DNA of 64,000 bases, from contig NZ_RRZK01000035.1 of the NCBI RefSeq assembly GCF_004348895.1, positions 157,937-221,936 on the forward strand. Reading direction: 5' to 3'. Shown one piece after another: positions 9,153 through 18,117 of this stretch; positions within the stretch are counted from its first letter, which is position 1, and every line of letters begins with the position of its first letter. The notes beneath the pieces were generated by a model that had not been told where the DNA came from, did no database searches, and saw nothing but the letters and a program-made list of their open reading frames with translations. Both the position numbers and the translations under genes were made by a program. The stretch comes from Pseudomonas vancouverensis (lineage in GTDB: Bacteria; Pseudomonadota; Gammaproteobacteria; Pseudomonadales; Pseudomonadaceae).

Positions 9153-9413
9153 ATGTCCTCTTTTAACGAAATGATCAAGAACATCACCCCGGATATCTAC
9201 GAGAGCCTGAAACTGGCGGTGGAGATCGGCAAATGGTCCGACGGTGGCAAGCTCACCGCCGAACAGCGTGAACTGTCGCTGCAAGCGATGATCGCCTGGG
9301 AAATCCAGAACCTGCCCGAAGAGCAGCGCACCGGCTACATGGGGCCGCAGGAATGCGCCTCCAAGTCGATCGAAGTGCCGAACATCCTGTTCAAGTCGGA
9401 TGCCATCCATTGA
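9153..9413 (+). CDS. DUF1315 family protein (YeaC-like)
   Basis: An 86-residue soluble protein matching E. coli YeaC/DUF1315, with the family signature KWSDGGKLTAEQRELSLQAMIAWE and a cysteine in GPQEC. The function is unknown. A Shine-Dalgarno (GACGGAGA) precedes the ATG. Its stop codon TGA is overlapped by the proposed TTG start of the DUF2797 gene, so the two are translationally coupled. Confidence 0.9.
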   Translation: MSSFNEMIKNITPDIYESLKLAVEIGKWSDGGKLTAEQRELSLQAMIAWEIQNLPEEQRTGYMGPQECASKSIEVPNILFKSDAIH

Positions 9414-10240
9414 TCGAGATTGGCCGCGGTGCAATAAGCAAGATGTCGGCGCGCCTTGACGGGCCGAACGTTCAATATGCGTTTCGTCTGGGCGACACCG
9501 AGGTGCCGGTCAATCCATTGATCGGTACGACCGTTCGCCTGGAATACCTGGGGGCGATCCACTGCACCCATTGCGGGCGCAAAACCAAAACCAGTTTCAG
9601 CCAGGGTTACTGCTACCCCTGCATGACCAAACTGGCCCAGTGCGACGTGTGCATCATGAGCCCGGAACGTTGCCACTTTGATGCCGGTACCTGCCGGGAA
9701 CCGGAGTGGGGACGGACGTTCTGCATGACCGACCACGTCGTCTACCTGGCCAACTCGTCAGGGGTGAAAGTCGGCATTACCCGCGCCACCCAGTTGCCGA
9801 CTCGCTGGCTCGACCAGGGCGCCAGCCAGGCATTGCCGATCATGCGCGTCGCCACCCGCCAGCAGTCCGGTTTTGTCGAGGATCTGCTGCGCAATCAAGT
9901 GGCTGACAAGACCAACTGGCGTGCTTTACTCAAGGGCGATGCGGCGGCGGTGAACCTGAGCGAAGTACGCGATCAACTGCTCGACACTTGCGCCGAAGGC
10001 TTGCAGGCCCTGCAACAACGATTTGGCCTACAGGCCATTCAGGTGGTTTCCGACGTCGAACCGCTGGAAATCCGCTATCCGGTCGAACAGTACCCAGCGA
10101 AAATTGTCAGTTTCAATCTGGACAAGAACCCGATTGCCGAAGGCACGCTGATGGGCGTCAAGGGTCAATACCTGATCTTCGACACCGGCGTGATCAACAT
10201 TCGTAAATACACGGCCTACCAGCTCGCCGTGCATAGTTAA
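9410..10240 (+). CDS. DUF2797 family protein with zinc ribbon and GIY-YIG-like segment
   Basis: A 276-residue protein. I place the start at TTG 9410 (LIEIGRGAISKM), overlapping the preceding stop as TTGA, because the open frame from 9353 lies within the YeaC-like gene. Cysteines form a metal-binding cluster: CTHC near residue 47, CYPC near 66, C-x-x-C in CDVCIM near 77, and further C residues in DAGTC and RTFC. After these comes VVYLANSSGVKVGITR...TRWLDQGA, which resembles a GIY-YIG/T5orf172-type nuclease core. That link is inference; the family has no established function. Confidence 0.82.
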   Translation: MIEIGRGAISKMSARLDGPNVQYAFRLGDTEVPVNPLIGTTVRLEYLGAIHCTHCGRKTKTSFSQGYCYPCMTKLAQCDVCIMSPERCHFDAGTCREPEWGRTFCMTDHVVYLANSSGVKVGITRATQLPTRWLDQGASQALPIMRVATRQQSGFVEDLLRNQVADKTNWRALLKGDAAAVNLSEVRDQLLDTCAEGLQALQQRFGLQAIQVVSDVEPLEIRYPVEQYPAKIVSFNLDKNPIAEGTLMGVKGQYLIFDTGVINIRKYTAYQLAVHS

Positions 10241-10250
10241 GGACTCCAGC

Positions 10251-12908
10251 ATGCGCACCGAACAACCGAAGATGATCTACCTGAAGGACTATCAGGCGCC
10301 CGAGTACCTGATCGACGAGACGCACCTGACCTTCGAGTTGTTCGAGGACCACAGCCTGGTCCATGCGCAACTGGTGATGCGCCGCAATCCCGAGCGAGGC
10401 CCGAGCTTGCCGCCGCTGGTGCTCGACGGCCAGCAGCTGGAGCTGCTGTCGGTGACCCTGGCCGATCGAGAGTTGAGTGCCGCCGATTATGTGCTGACGG
10501 ACAACCACTTGACGCTGCACCCGACCAGTACCACCTTCACGGTTGATACCAGCGTACGCATCCACCCGGAAACCAATACGGCGCTGGAAGGCCTGTACAA
10601 ATCCGGCGGCATGTTCTGCACCCAGTGCGAGGCCGAAGGCTTCCGCAAGATCACCTATTACCTCGACCGCCCGGACGTGATGAGCACCTTCACCACCACT
10701 GTGGTCGCCGAGCAACACAGCTATCCGGTGCTGCTGTCCAACGGCAACCCGATTGCTTCCGGTCCCGGCGAAGACGGCCGCCACTGGGCGACCTGGGAAG
10801 ACCCGTTCAAGAAACCGGCGTACCTGTTTGCGCTGGTGGCCGGTGACCTGTGGTGCGTCGAAGACAGCTTCAACACCATGACAGGGCGCAACGTAGCGCT
10901 GCGTATCTATGTCGAGCCGGAAAACATCGACAAGTGCCAGCACGCGATGAACAGCCTGAAGAAATCCATGCGCTGGGACGAAGAGGTCTACGGGCGCGAG
11001 TACGATCTGGACATTTTCATGATCGTTGCCGTGAACGACTTCAACATGGGCGCCATGGAAAACAAGGGTCTCAACATCTTTAACTCCAGTGCGGTGCTGG
11101 CCAAGGCCGACACGGCCACTGACGCCGCTCACCAGCGGGTCGAGGCGATCGTCGCCCACGAATACTTCCACAACTGGTCGGGCAACCGCGTGACCTGCCG
11201 CGACTGGTTCCAGCTGTCGCTCAAGGAAGGCTTCACCGTGTTCCGGGATGCCGGCTTCTCCTCGGACATGAACTCGGCCACGGTCAAGCGCATTCAGGAT
11301 GTGGCCTACCTGCGTACCCACCAGTTCGCCGAAGACGCCGGCCCCATGGCCCACGCCGTGCGCCCCGACAGCTTCATCGAGATTTCCAACTTCTACACCC
11401 TGACCGTGTACGAAAAGGGTTCGGAAGTGGTCGGCATGATCCACACCTTGCTCGGTGCCGAAGGCTTCCGTAAAGGCAGCGACCTGTACTTCGAGCGTCA
11501 CGACGGTCAAGCCGTGACCTGCGATGACTTCATCAAGGCCATGGAAGACGCCAACGGTGTCGACCTGACCCAGTTCAAACGCTGGTACAGCCAGGCGGGC
11601 ACACCGCGTTTGGCAGTGAGCGAGTCTTACGACGCCGCGGCGAAGACCTACAGCCTGACTTTCCGCCAAAGCTGCCCGCAAACCCCGGACAAGGTTGAAA
11701 AGCTGCCGTTCGTGATTCCGGTCGAGCTCGGTCTGCTCGATCCGAAAGGCGCGGCGATTGCCCTGCGTCTTTCCGGTGAAACAGCTGCGCAGGGGACTTC
11801 GCGGGTCATCTCGGTAACCGAGTCTGAGCAGACCTTCACCTTCGTCGACATTGCCGAACAGCCGCTGCCTTCGCTGCTGCGTGGTTTCTCGGCGCCGGTG
11901 AAACTCAGCTTCCCGTACAACCGCGACCAACTGATGTTCCTGATGCAGCATGACAGCGACGGTTTCAACCGTTGGGATGCCGGTCAGCAATTGTCAGTGC
12001 AGGTGCTGCAGGAATTGATCGCCCAGCAGCAGAAGGGCGAGGCACTGGTGCTTGATCAGCGCCTGGTGTCGGCGTTGCGCACGGTGCTGTCGGACGAGTC
12101 GCTGGATCAGGCGATGGTCGCTGAAATGCTGTCGTTGCCAAGCGAAGCCTACTTGACTGAAATCAGCGAAGTGGCAGATGTCGAAGCCATCCACACCGCG
12201 CGCGAGTTCGCCCGTAAGCAACTGGCGGATGCCTTGTTCGAAGGTTTGTGGCTGCGCTATCAAGCCAATCGTGACCTGTCCAAGCAAACGCCGTACGTGG
12301 CCGAGGCGGAGCATTTTGCCCGTCGCGCCTTGCAGAACATTGCGCTGTCGTACTTGATGCTCAGTGGCAAACCTGAAGTTTTGGCGGCCACCCTTGAGCA
12401 GTTCGACGCCTGCGACAACATGACCGAGCGTCTTACCGCGCTGGCGGTGCTGGTCAATTCGCCGTTCGAGGCCGAGAAGGCCAAGGCGCTGGGCAGTTTC
12501 GCCGAGCACTTCAAGGACAATCCGCTGGTCATGGATCAGTGGTTCAGCGTTCAGGCCGGCAGCGTGTTGCCGGGTGGTCTTTCGCGGGTCAAGGCGTTGA
12601 TGCAGCATCCGGCGTTCAACATCAAGAACCCGAACAAGGTGCGTGCGCTGGTGGGTGCGTTTGCCGGGCAGAACCTGATCAACTTCCATGCGGCCGATGG
12701 TTCCGGGTATCGCTTCCTGGCTGACCTGGTGATTGAGTTGAATGGCTTTAATCCGCAGATCGCGTCTCGGCAGTTGGCGCCTTTGACTCGCTGGCGCAAG
12801 TATGACGATGCGCGTCAGGCCTTGATGAAAGGGGAGCTGGAGCGGATTCGGGCTTCGGGGCAGTTGTCCAGTGATGTGTTTGAGGTGGTCAGCAAGAGTT
12901 TGGCTTGA
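10251..12908 (+). CDS. pepN: Aminopeptidase N (M1 family)
   Basis: An 885-residue cytoplasmic zinc metallopeptidase that removes N-terminal residues from peptides. The exopeptidase motif GAMENKG lies near residue 267, and the zinc site HEYFHNW with the distal glutamate (LKEGFTVF) lies at about 300-325. The length fits the proteobacterial PepN subgroup with a C-terminal alpha-helical domain. The GGACTCCAGC leader gives a moderate ribosome-binding site, and the start lies 10 bases after the DUF2797 stop, so it is probably the last gene of the nadK-pepN run. Confidence 0.97.
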   Translation: MRTEQPKMIYLKDYQAPEYLIDETHLTFELFEDHSLVHAQLVMRRNPERGPSLPPLVLDGQQLELLSVTLADRELSAADYVLTDNHLTLHPTSTTFTVDTSVRIHPETNTALEGLYKSGGMFCTQCEAEGFRKITYYLDRPDVMSTFTTTVVAEQHSYPVLLSNGNPIASGPGEDGRHWATWEDPFKKPAYLFALVAGDLWCVEDSFNTMTGRNVALRIYVEPENIDKCQHAMNSLKKSMRWDEEVYGREYDLDIFMIVAVNDFNMGAMENKGLNIFNSSAVLAKADTATDAAHQRVEAIVAHEYFHNWSGNRVTCRDWFQLSLKEGFTVFRDAGFSSDMNSATVKRIQDVAYLRTHQFAEDAGPMAHAVRPDSFIEISNFYTLTVYEKGSEVVGMIHTLLGAEGFRKGSDLYFERHDGQAVTCDDFIKAMEDANGVDLTQFKRWYSQAGTPRLAVSESYDAAAKTYSLTFRQSCPQTPDKVEKLPFVIPVELGLLDPKGAAIALRLSGETAAQGTSRVISVTESEQTFTFVDIAEQPLPSLLRGFSAPVKLSFPYNRDQLMFLMQHDSDGFNRWDAGQQLSVQVLQELIAQQQKGEALVLDQRLVSALRTVLSDESLDQAMVAEMLSLPSEAYLTEISEVADVEAIHTAREFARKQLADALFEGLWLRYQANRDLSKQTPYVAEAEHFARRALQNIALSYLMLSGKPEVLAATLEQFDACDNMTERLTALAVLVNSPFEAEKAKALGSFAEHFKDNPLVMDQWFSVQAGSVLPGGLSRVKALMQHPAFNIKNPNKVRALVGAFAGQNLINFHAADGSGYRFLADLVIELNGFNPQIASRQLAPLTRWRKYDDARQALMKGELERIRASGQLSSDVFEVVSKSLA

Positions 12909-12978
12909 TCGCTTTTTTCGCTTGGACTTGGATTTGGACTTGGCGGCCTTTGGGCCGACCAGGTTCTGGGTTGAATGG

Positions 12979-13250
12979 GTACATATCCGTTGCTGCGGTA
13001 ACGGCGGCTTAGGGTTTCGCCCTTACGGCGAGTCCCTTTTGGCAAACGCCCCAAAAGGAACCAAAAGGTCTAGCCCCAGCGTTCGGCCCTCGCCGTGGCT
13101 CGGGTCCCTTCGCTCCGGGATTCATCCGGGGGCATCGCCTACGGTTTGCTTCGCTGCACCTCCTCTCGATGCGTTCGACTGCGTCGAACGGTCGCTGCGC
13201 TCCCACCCCCGGATAAACCCCTCCACTCAGCCTGCCGAAGGGGCCGGCAG
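12979..13250 (+). repeat. Long intergenic repeat, copy A (plus orientation)
   Basis: It begins GTACATATCCGTTGCTGCGG, which is identical to the start of the copy at 63791, followed by a TTAGGG-TTCGCCCTTACGGCG block. After about 60 bases it diverges from copies B and C (CCTTTTGGCAAACGCCCC in place of CACTTGGAGGAGCCCC) but keeps the same general order of blocks, including CACCTCCTCTCGATG near 13158. The right edge is approximate. Confidence 0.65.
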
Positions 13251-13350
13251 ATCAAAAGCAGCTGTCGAGCTAACGCTCATCCTGTTGAGTGGTGAGAAGC
13301 GTGTGGTGTGCGCGGGTCTTGCTCTTGCTCTTGCTCTGCTCTTGCGCTTT

Positions 13351-13374
13351 TGTGGGAGCGAGCTTGCTCGCGAT
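13351..13374. repeat. REP sequence
   Basis: A single REP unit (TGTGGGAGCGAGCTTGCTCG followed by CGAT) in the repeat region, with no adjacent inverted partner. Confidence 0.75.
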
Positions 13375-13417
13375 GACGGCCTGACAGCCACGCTATTTCT
13401 TACAGATGCACCGCCTT

Positions 13418-13440
13418 CTGTAGGAGCGAGCATGCTCGCG
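13418..13440. repeat. REP sequence, variant
   Basis: A variant REP unit, CTGTAGGAGCGAGCATGCTC followed by GCG, 44 bases after the preceding REP in the same orientation. Confidence 0.6.
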
Positions 13441-13498
13441 AAAAATGTTGGAACAATCGGTGCTTCCAGACACCCCGCGTCATCATTGACGTCCATTG

Positions 13499-13519
13499 CG
13501 AACAAGTTTGCTCCTACAG
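13499..13519. repeat. REP sequence, degenerate, inverted
   Basis: A decayed REP unit in reverse orientation (CGAACAAGTTTGCTCCTACA) that partners the variant REP at 13418-13440 as a loose inverted pair. Confidence 0.5.
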
Positions 13520-13627
13520 GTAAACGCGTACACACGACAATCAGGCCGGCCGGTAGGCCGCCTCGGATGCTGTTGCGGTGCACGCCCCATCGAGAGGCCG
13601 AGAGGAGGTTCTGCGCAGTGGGCAACC

Positions 13628-13830
13628 CGGCATGGATGCTGGGTTAGCCGCCCCCGGCCATGGATGGCCGATGGCGGCGGGCCCACGGAGCAGGACCGGA
13701 GCGAGGGCATGCCGAGCCTAGGCGAGGCACCGAACGAAAGGGGCAAGAGCGCTTGGTTACTTGGCGCTTCTCCAAGTGACCCGCCGTAAGGGCGGAACCA
13801 CAAGTGGCCGTAACCACAATAATGGATATG
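13628..13830 (-). repeat. Long intergenic repeat, copy B (minus orientation)
   Basis: Read on the minus strand from 13830 it gives CATATCC...TTCCGCCCTTACGGCGGGTC and then a block that is nearly identical to the copy at 63791-63978 over about 150 bases (only a few mismatches by eye). With copy A it encloses about 850 bases with inverted ends. Similarity may extend further left towards 13570. Confidence 0.75.
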
Positions 13831-13832
13831 CT

Positions 13833-13867
13833 CACCGAACACCGAACACCGAACACCGAACACCGAA
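13833..13867. repeat. Seven-base tandem repeat, five copies
   Basis: Five perfect tandem copies of CACCGAA, starting directly beside the outer edge of long repeat copy B. No reading frame uses it convincingly. Confidence 0.9.
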
Positions 13868-14124
13868 CCCACCCTCACAAAAAAACTGCAATCACCCCAC
13901 CTGATACCCAATCATTCAGCCCACCCCCCATTCCCCGCAGTTAACAAAAGATAACGTGGCGTCGATTGTCAGACATTCGAAAACACCGATAGGATAAGCC
14001 AGCTTCCGAAGGGGCTCTGGGTTGCGGGTTTCAGGACACTGCTCTGAAACGGCCAGTCCAGACACGCACCCTTGCGGCGCCCTGAAAGGTTGAACGACCT
14101 AACAATAATAATGGGGGAAGGTCT

Positions 14125-15177
14125 ATGAGTGAGCCTGTCATGGGTGTGGGTATCTGCCGCCCGCCGGCATTACGCAAAATCGCGTTGCTGGCTACAGCGC
14201 TCTCGCTGTTGGGCTCTGCCATGCTGTCGGCACCCGCGCTGGCCGCGGCGGCGCCAGCAGCCGACGTTGTTTATTCCATTGAATCGGCCAAGGCCGCGAA
14301 AAGCCTGATGCTCGACGTCGTGCACGCCGGCAAGCGCCTGGTGGCGGTCGGTGATCGTGGGCACATTCTGTATTCCGATGACCAGGGCGCGACCTGGACG
14401 CAAGCCAAGGTTCCGACCCGAGCACTGCTGACCGCGGTGTTTTTTGTCGATGACAAACACGGTTGGGCCGTCGGCCATGACGCACAGATCCTCGCCAGCG
14501 AGGACGGCGGCGTCACCTGGACCAAGCAATTCGAAGATCTGAAACGCGAATCGCCGCTGCTGGACGTCTGGTTCAAGGACGTCAACAGCGGCTTTGCCGT
14601 GGGCGCCTACGGTTCCCTGATGGAAACCACCGATGGTGGCCAGCACTGGGAAGACGCCAGCGATCGCCTGGACAACGAAGACCAGTACCACTTGAACGCC
14701 ATCACGGCGGTCAAGGATGCCGGGCTGTTCATCGTCGGCGAGCAGGGCAGCATGTTCCGTTCCGCCGATTGGGGCCAGACCTGGGAAAAACTCGAAGGTC
14801 CGTACGAAGGCTCGCTGTTCGGCGTGATCGGTACGGCGCAGGCCAACACACTGCTGGCCTTCGGTTTGCGCGGCAATCTCTATCGCTCCACGGATTTCGG
14901 TAGCACCTGGGAGAAAATCGAACTCAATGCCGAACGCGGCAATCTGGAGTTCGGTCTGTCGGGCGGCACGTTGCTGGATGACGGTTCCATCGTGATTGTC
15001 GGCAACGGCGGTTCGGTGATTCGCAGCAGCGACAATGGCGAAACCTTCAAAGTGGTCAACCGTGCGGATCGTATTTCCGTCTCGGCCGTGACTGCGGCGG
15101 GCAATGGCAATCTGGTTCTGGCCGGGCAGGGTGGCGTTCGCATCGCCTCGTCCAGCGGTACCGAGTCGGGTAAATGA
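14125..15177 (+). CDS. YCF48-related exported beta-propeller protein
   Basis: A 350-residue protein with an N-terminal signal peptide (hydrophobic core at about residues 18-35, cleavage near ALAAAA). The mature part is made of repeated BNR/YCF48-type blades with motifs such as WTQ, SEDGGVTWTKQ, TTDGGQHWED, SADWGQTWEK and STDFGSTWEK, typical of sialidase-like or photosystem II assembly factor-like propellers. It is probably periplasmic. The gene directly downstream encodes an RND/MMPL exporter 28 bases away, a conserved pairing in Pseudomonas, which suggests the propeller works with the pump. The substrate is unknown. Confidence 0.85.
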   Translation: MSEPVMGVGICRPPALRKIALLATALSLLGSAMLSAPALAAAAPAADVVYSIESAKAAKSLMLDVVHAGKRLVAVGDRGHILYSDDQGATWTQAKVPTRALLTAVFFVDDKHGWAVGHDAQILASEDGGVTWTKQFEDLKRESPLLDVWFKDVNSGFAVGAYGSLMETTDGGQHWEDASDRLDNEDQYHLNAITAVKDAGLFIVGEQGSMFRSADWGQTWEKLEGPYEGSLFGVIGTAQANTLLAFGLRGNLYRSTDFGSTWEKIELNAERGNLEFGLSGGTLLDDGSIVIVGNGGSVIRSSDNGETFKVVNRADRISVSAVTAAGNGNLVLAGQGGVRIASSSGTESGK

Positions 15178-15205
15178 GCCAGGTTAATAATAAGAAGGCG
15201 CAGCT

Positions 15206-17590
15206 ATGACTTCCTTGAGTACTCACCATCAAGACAAGGCGACGTTTCTCGAGCGCCTGATCTTCAACAACCGCCCGGCAGTGATCACCATCTGCCTACT
15301 GGTCAGCATTTTCCTGTTCTGGCAGGCAACGCTGATTCGTCCGTCCACCAGTTTCGAGAAGATGATTCCGCTGGAGCATCCCTTCATCCAGAAGATGATG
15401 GAGCACCGCAATGACCTGGCGAACCTGGGCAACACCGTGCGGATTTCGGTGGAAGCCACCGATGGCGACATCTTCTCCAAGGAATACATGGAGACCCTGC
15501 GTCAGATCAACGACGAGGTGTTCTACATTTCCGGCGTCGACCGTTCCGGCCTGAAGTCGCTGTGGAGTCCGAGCGTGCGCTGGACCGAAGTGACGGAAGA
15601 AGGTTTTGCCGGTGGTGAGGTGATCCCGCAGAGCTACAACGGCTCGCAAGCCAGCCTCGACCTGCTGCGCAACAACGTGCTCAAGTCCGGGCAGGTAGGG
15701 CGCCTGGTGTCCAACGACTTCAAGTCGAGCATCGTCGACATTCCGCTGCTGGAGTCCTACCCGGACCCGCAGGACCAGGGCAAGCTGCTGGCGCTGGACT
15801 ACCGCAAGTTCTCCCATGAGCTGGAAGAAAAGATCCGCGACAAGTTCGAAGCGCAGAACCCCCATGTGAAGATTCACATCGTCGGTTTCGCCAAGAAGGT
15901 CGGCGACCTGATCGATGGTCTGGTGATGGTGGTGATGTTCTTCGGCATCGCGTTTGTCATCACCCTGATTCTGCTGCTGTGGTTCACCAACTGCCTGCGC
16001 AGCACCGTGGCCGTATTGAGTACGACGCTGGTGGCGGTGGTCTGGCAACTGGGGTTGATGCACTTCTTCGGCTTCGGGCTCGATCCCTATTCGATGCTGG
16101 TGCCGTTCCTGATTTTCGCCATCGGCATTTCCCACGGCGTACAGAAGATCAACGGTATCGCCTTGCAATCCAGTGAGGCGGACAACGCGCTTACCGCAGC
16201 ACGGCGTACCTTCCGCCAGTTGTTCCTGCCGGGGATGATCGCGATCCTCGCCGACGCGGTGGGCTTCATCACGCTGCTGATCATCGACATCGGCGTGATC
16301 CGTGAACTGGCCATCGGCGCGTCCATCGGCGTGGCGGTGATCGTGTTCACCAACCTGATCCTGCTGCCGGTGGCGATTTCCTATGTCGGCATCAGCAAAC
16401 GTGCCGTGGCGCGCAGCAAGAAAGACGCAACCCGCGAACATCCGTTCTGGCGCCTGCTGGCCAACTTCGCCAGCGCCAAAGTCGCACCGGTGTCGATTCT
16501 GCTGGCACTGATCGCCTTTGGTGGCGGCCTCTGGTACAGCCAGAACCTGAAGATCGGTGACCTTGACCAGGGCGCGCCGGAGTTGCGTCCGGACTCGCGC
16601 TACAACAAGGACAACAACTTCATCATCAACAACTATTCCACCAGCTCCGACGTACTGGTGGTGATGGTCAAGACCAAGGCCGAAGGCTGCTCGCGCTACG
16701 AAGCGATGGCACCGATCGATCAGCTGATGTGGAAAATGGAGAACACCGAGGGTGTGCAGTCGGCCATCTCGCTGGTGACTGTGTCCAAGCAGATGATCAA
16801 GGGCATGAACGAAGGCAACCTGAAGTGGGAAAGCCTGTCGCGTAACCCGGACGTGTTGAACAACTCCATTGCCCGTGCTGACGGCCTGTACAACAACAGC
16901 TGCTCATTGGCACCGGTGCTGGTGTTCCTCAACGACCACAAGGCCGAGACCCTGGATCGTGCGGTGCATGCGGTGCAGGAATTCGCCAAGGAGAACAACA
17001 AGGAAGGTCTTGAGTTCATGCTTGCCGCTGGTAACGCCGGGATCGAAGCGGCGACCAACGAGGTGATCAAGAAGTCCGAACTGACCATCCTGATCCTGGT
17101 GTACATCTGTGTGGCGGTGATGTGCATGATCACCTTCCGCTCGTGGGCCGCAACCCTGTGCATCGTGCTGCCGCTGGTGCTGACCTCGGTACTGGGTAAC
17201 GCCCTGATGGCCTTCATGGGCATCGGCGTCAAGGTCGCGACCCTGCCGGTCGTGGCGCTCGGGGTGGGCATTGGCGTGGACTACGGCATCTACATCTACA
17301 GCCGTCTGGAAAGCTTCCTGCGTGCCGGCCTGCCGTTGCAAGAGGCTTACTACCAGACGCTGAAGTCCACCGGTAAAGCCGTACTGTTCACCGGTCTGTG
17401 CCTGGCCATCGGTGTCTGCACCTGGATCTTCTCGGCCATCAAGTTCCAGGCTGACATGGGCCTGATGCTGACCTTCATGTTGTTGTGGAACATGTTCGGC
17501 GCCCTGTGGCTGCTGCCGGCCCTGGCGCGTTTCCTGATCAAACCGGAGAAACTGGCCGGGCAGAAGGGCAACTCGCTGTTCGCTCACTGA
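15206..17590 (+). CDS. RND/MMPL family transporter
   Basis: A 794-residue inner-membrane protein with the RND hydrophobe/amphiphile or sterol-type layout: one membrane segment near residue 30, a large periplasmic loop, a block of five segments (about 235-400), a second periplasmic loop and a second block of five segments (about 620-780). The GVGIGVDYGIYIYSRLE motif in the second block is characteristic of the MMPL-type family, and GISHGVQKI is its counterpart in the first. It probably moves lipids or hydrophobic compounds using the proton gradient. A terminator follows 15 bases after the stop, closing a two-gene operon. Confidence 0.9.
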   Translation: MTSLSTHHQDKATFLERLIFNNRPAVITICLLVSIFLFWQATLIRPSTSFEKMIPLEHPFIQKMMEHRNDLANLGNTVRISVEATDGDIFSKEYMETLRQINDEVFYISGVDRSGLKSLWSPSVRWTEVTEEGFAGGEVIPQSYNGSQASLDLLRNNVLKSGQVGRLVSNDFKSSIVDIPLLESYPDPQDQGKLLALDYRKFSHELEEKIRDKFEAQNPHVKIHIVGFAKKVGDLIDGLVMVVMFFGIAFVITLILLLWFTNCLRSTVAVLSTTLVAVVWQLGLMHFFGFGLDPYSMLVPFLIFAIGISHGVQKINGIALQSSEADNALTAARRTFRQLFLPGMIAILADAVGFITLLIIDIGVIRELAIGASIGVAVIVFTNLILLPVAISYVGISKRAVARSKKDATREHPFWRLLANFASAKVAPVSILLALIAFGGGLWYSQNLKIGDLDQGAPELRPDSRYNKDNNFIINNYSTSSDVLVVMVKTKAEGCSRYEAMAPIDQLMWKMENTEGVQSAISLVTVSKQMIKGMNEGNLKWESLSRNPDVLNNSIARADGLYNNSCSLAPVLVFLNDHKAETLDRAVHAVQEFAKENNKEGLEFMLAAGNAGIEAATNEVIKKSELTILILVYICVAVMCMITFRSWAATLCIVLPLVLTSVLGNALMAFMGIGVKVATLPVVALGVGIGVDYGIYIYSRLESFLRAGLPLQEAYYQTLKSTGKAVLFTGLCLAIGVCTWIFSAIKFQADMGLMLTFMLLWNMFGALWLLPALARFLIKPEKLAGQKGNSLFAH

Positions 17591-17605
17591 TCCACGTCTG
17601 CAATG

Positions 17606-17635
17606 AAAAAGCCGCGACTGCCTCGCGGCTTTTTT
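17606..17635 (+). terminator. Rho-independent terminator after the RND gene
   Basis: An A run, then GCCGCGA-CTGCC-TCGCGGC and a run of T. The stem is 7 base pairs and the T tract is at least five long. Confidence 0.9.
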
Positions 17636-17659
17636 ATGCCAAAAATTTTATTCACCCCC

Positions 17660-17684
17660 CTGTGGGAGCGGGCTTGCTCGCGAT
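17660..17684. repeat. REP sequence
   Basis: A single REP unit, CTGTGGGAGCGGGCTTGCTC followed by GCGAT, between the terminator and the next gene. Confidence 0.75.
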
Positions 17685-17820
17685 GGCGATATGTCAGGTT
17701 ACGAGGGGCTTAGCCTAAAGCCGCTTGCGTGGGCAAGTCGGATCGCCACACCGCCGCGCCCACATTGGGCAGGGCACAATGAGCTATCATTGCGTCTTTC
17801 CCATTCAAAGATTGACTGCC

Positions 17821-18117
17821 ATGACTGCCGTACCCCAAACCCTGCTCGACGTCCTAGAACATCACTGCGACATGGTGTTAATCGACGACCTTCACGCATT
17901 CGAATTTTCCCTTGATGAGCACGACAACCTGCATATCGAGTGCATAGACGGTCGCGATGCGAAGCATTGGGAGTTCACCCCGGCACAGGTTGAAGCAGCA
18001 ACCTTTGACCCGACACTAAAAAGCTGGCTGATCACCAATGACACCGGCGAGCATCGCCTGGTGTGCGTGGACGCTATCGGCGGGGACAACGAAGATGATG
18101 ATCACGAGGATGCGTAA
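17821..18117 (+). CDS. DUF5629-like small acidic protein
   Basis: A 98-residue acidic protein (opening MTAVPQTLLDVLEHHCDMV) that I believe belongs to the Pseudomonas DUF5629 family; no function is established. It ends in an acidic tail (DNEDDDHEDA). The start at 17821 is preferred, although an in-frame ATG at 17779 exists and neither has a strong Shine-Dalgarno. The 3' end overlaps the start region of the downstream lactonase gene in another frame, so the two genes are probably coupled. Confidence 0.7.
   Translation: MTAVPQTLLDVLEHHCDMVLIDDLHAFEFSLDEHDNLHIECIDGRDAKHWEFTPAQVEAATFDPTLKSWLITNDTGEHRLVCVDAIGGDNEDDDHEDA

Larger units (their letters stand above)
12909..14124. other. Gene-free repeat-rich region
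   Basis: About 1.2 kb without a credible gene. The open frames here are low-complexity and read through repeats. It contains two related long repeats in opposite orientation (12979-about 13250 and 13628-13830), a six-base tandem tract (about 13317-13345, unit TCTTGC), several solitary REP sequences and a seven-base tandem repeat. The last 200 bases carry the promoter region for the YCF48/RND pair. Confidence 0.75.

Noticed and set aside
10194..11990. A 598-residue minus-strand open frame opposite pepN
   Set aside because: It lies within the well-supported pepN gene and shows no recognisable domain; a shadow frame.
12871..13911. Several open frames of 65-258 residues in the repeat region after pepN
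   Set aside because: They read through long repeats and REPs, have low-complexity arginine/proline-rich translations, and lack ribosome-binding sites.
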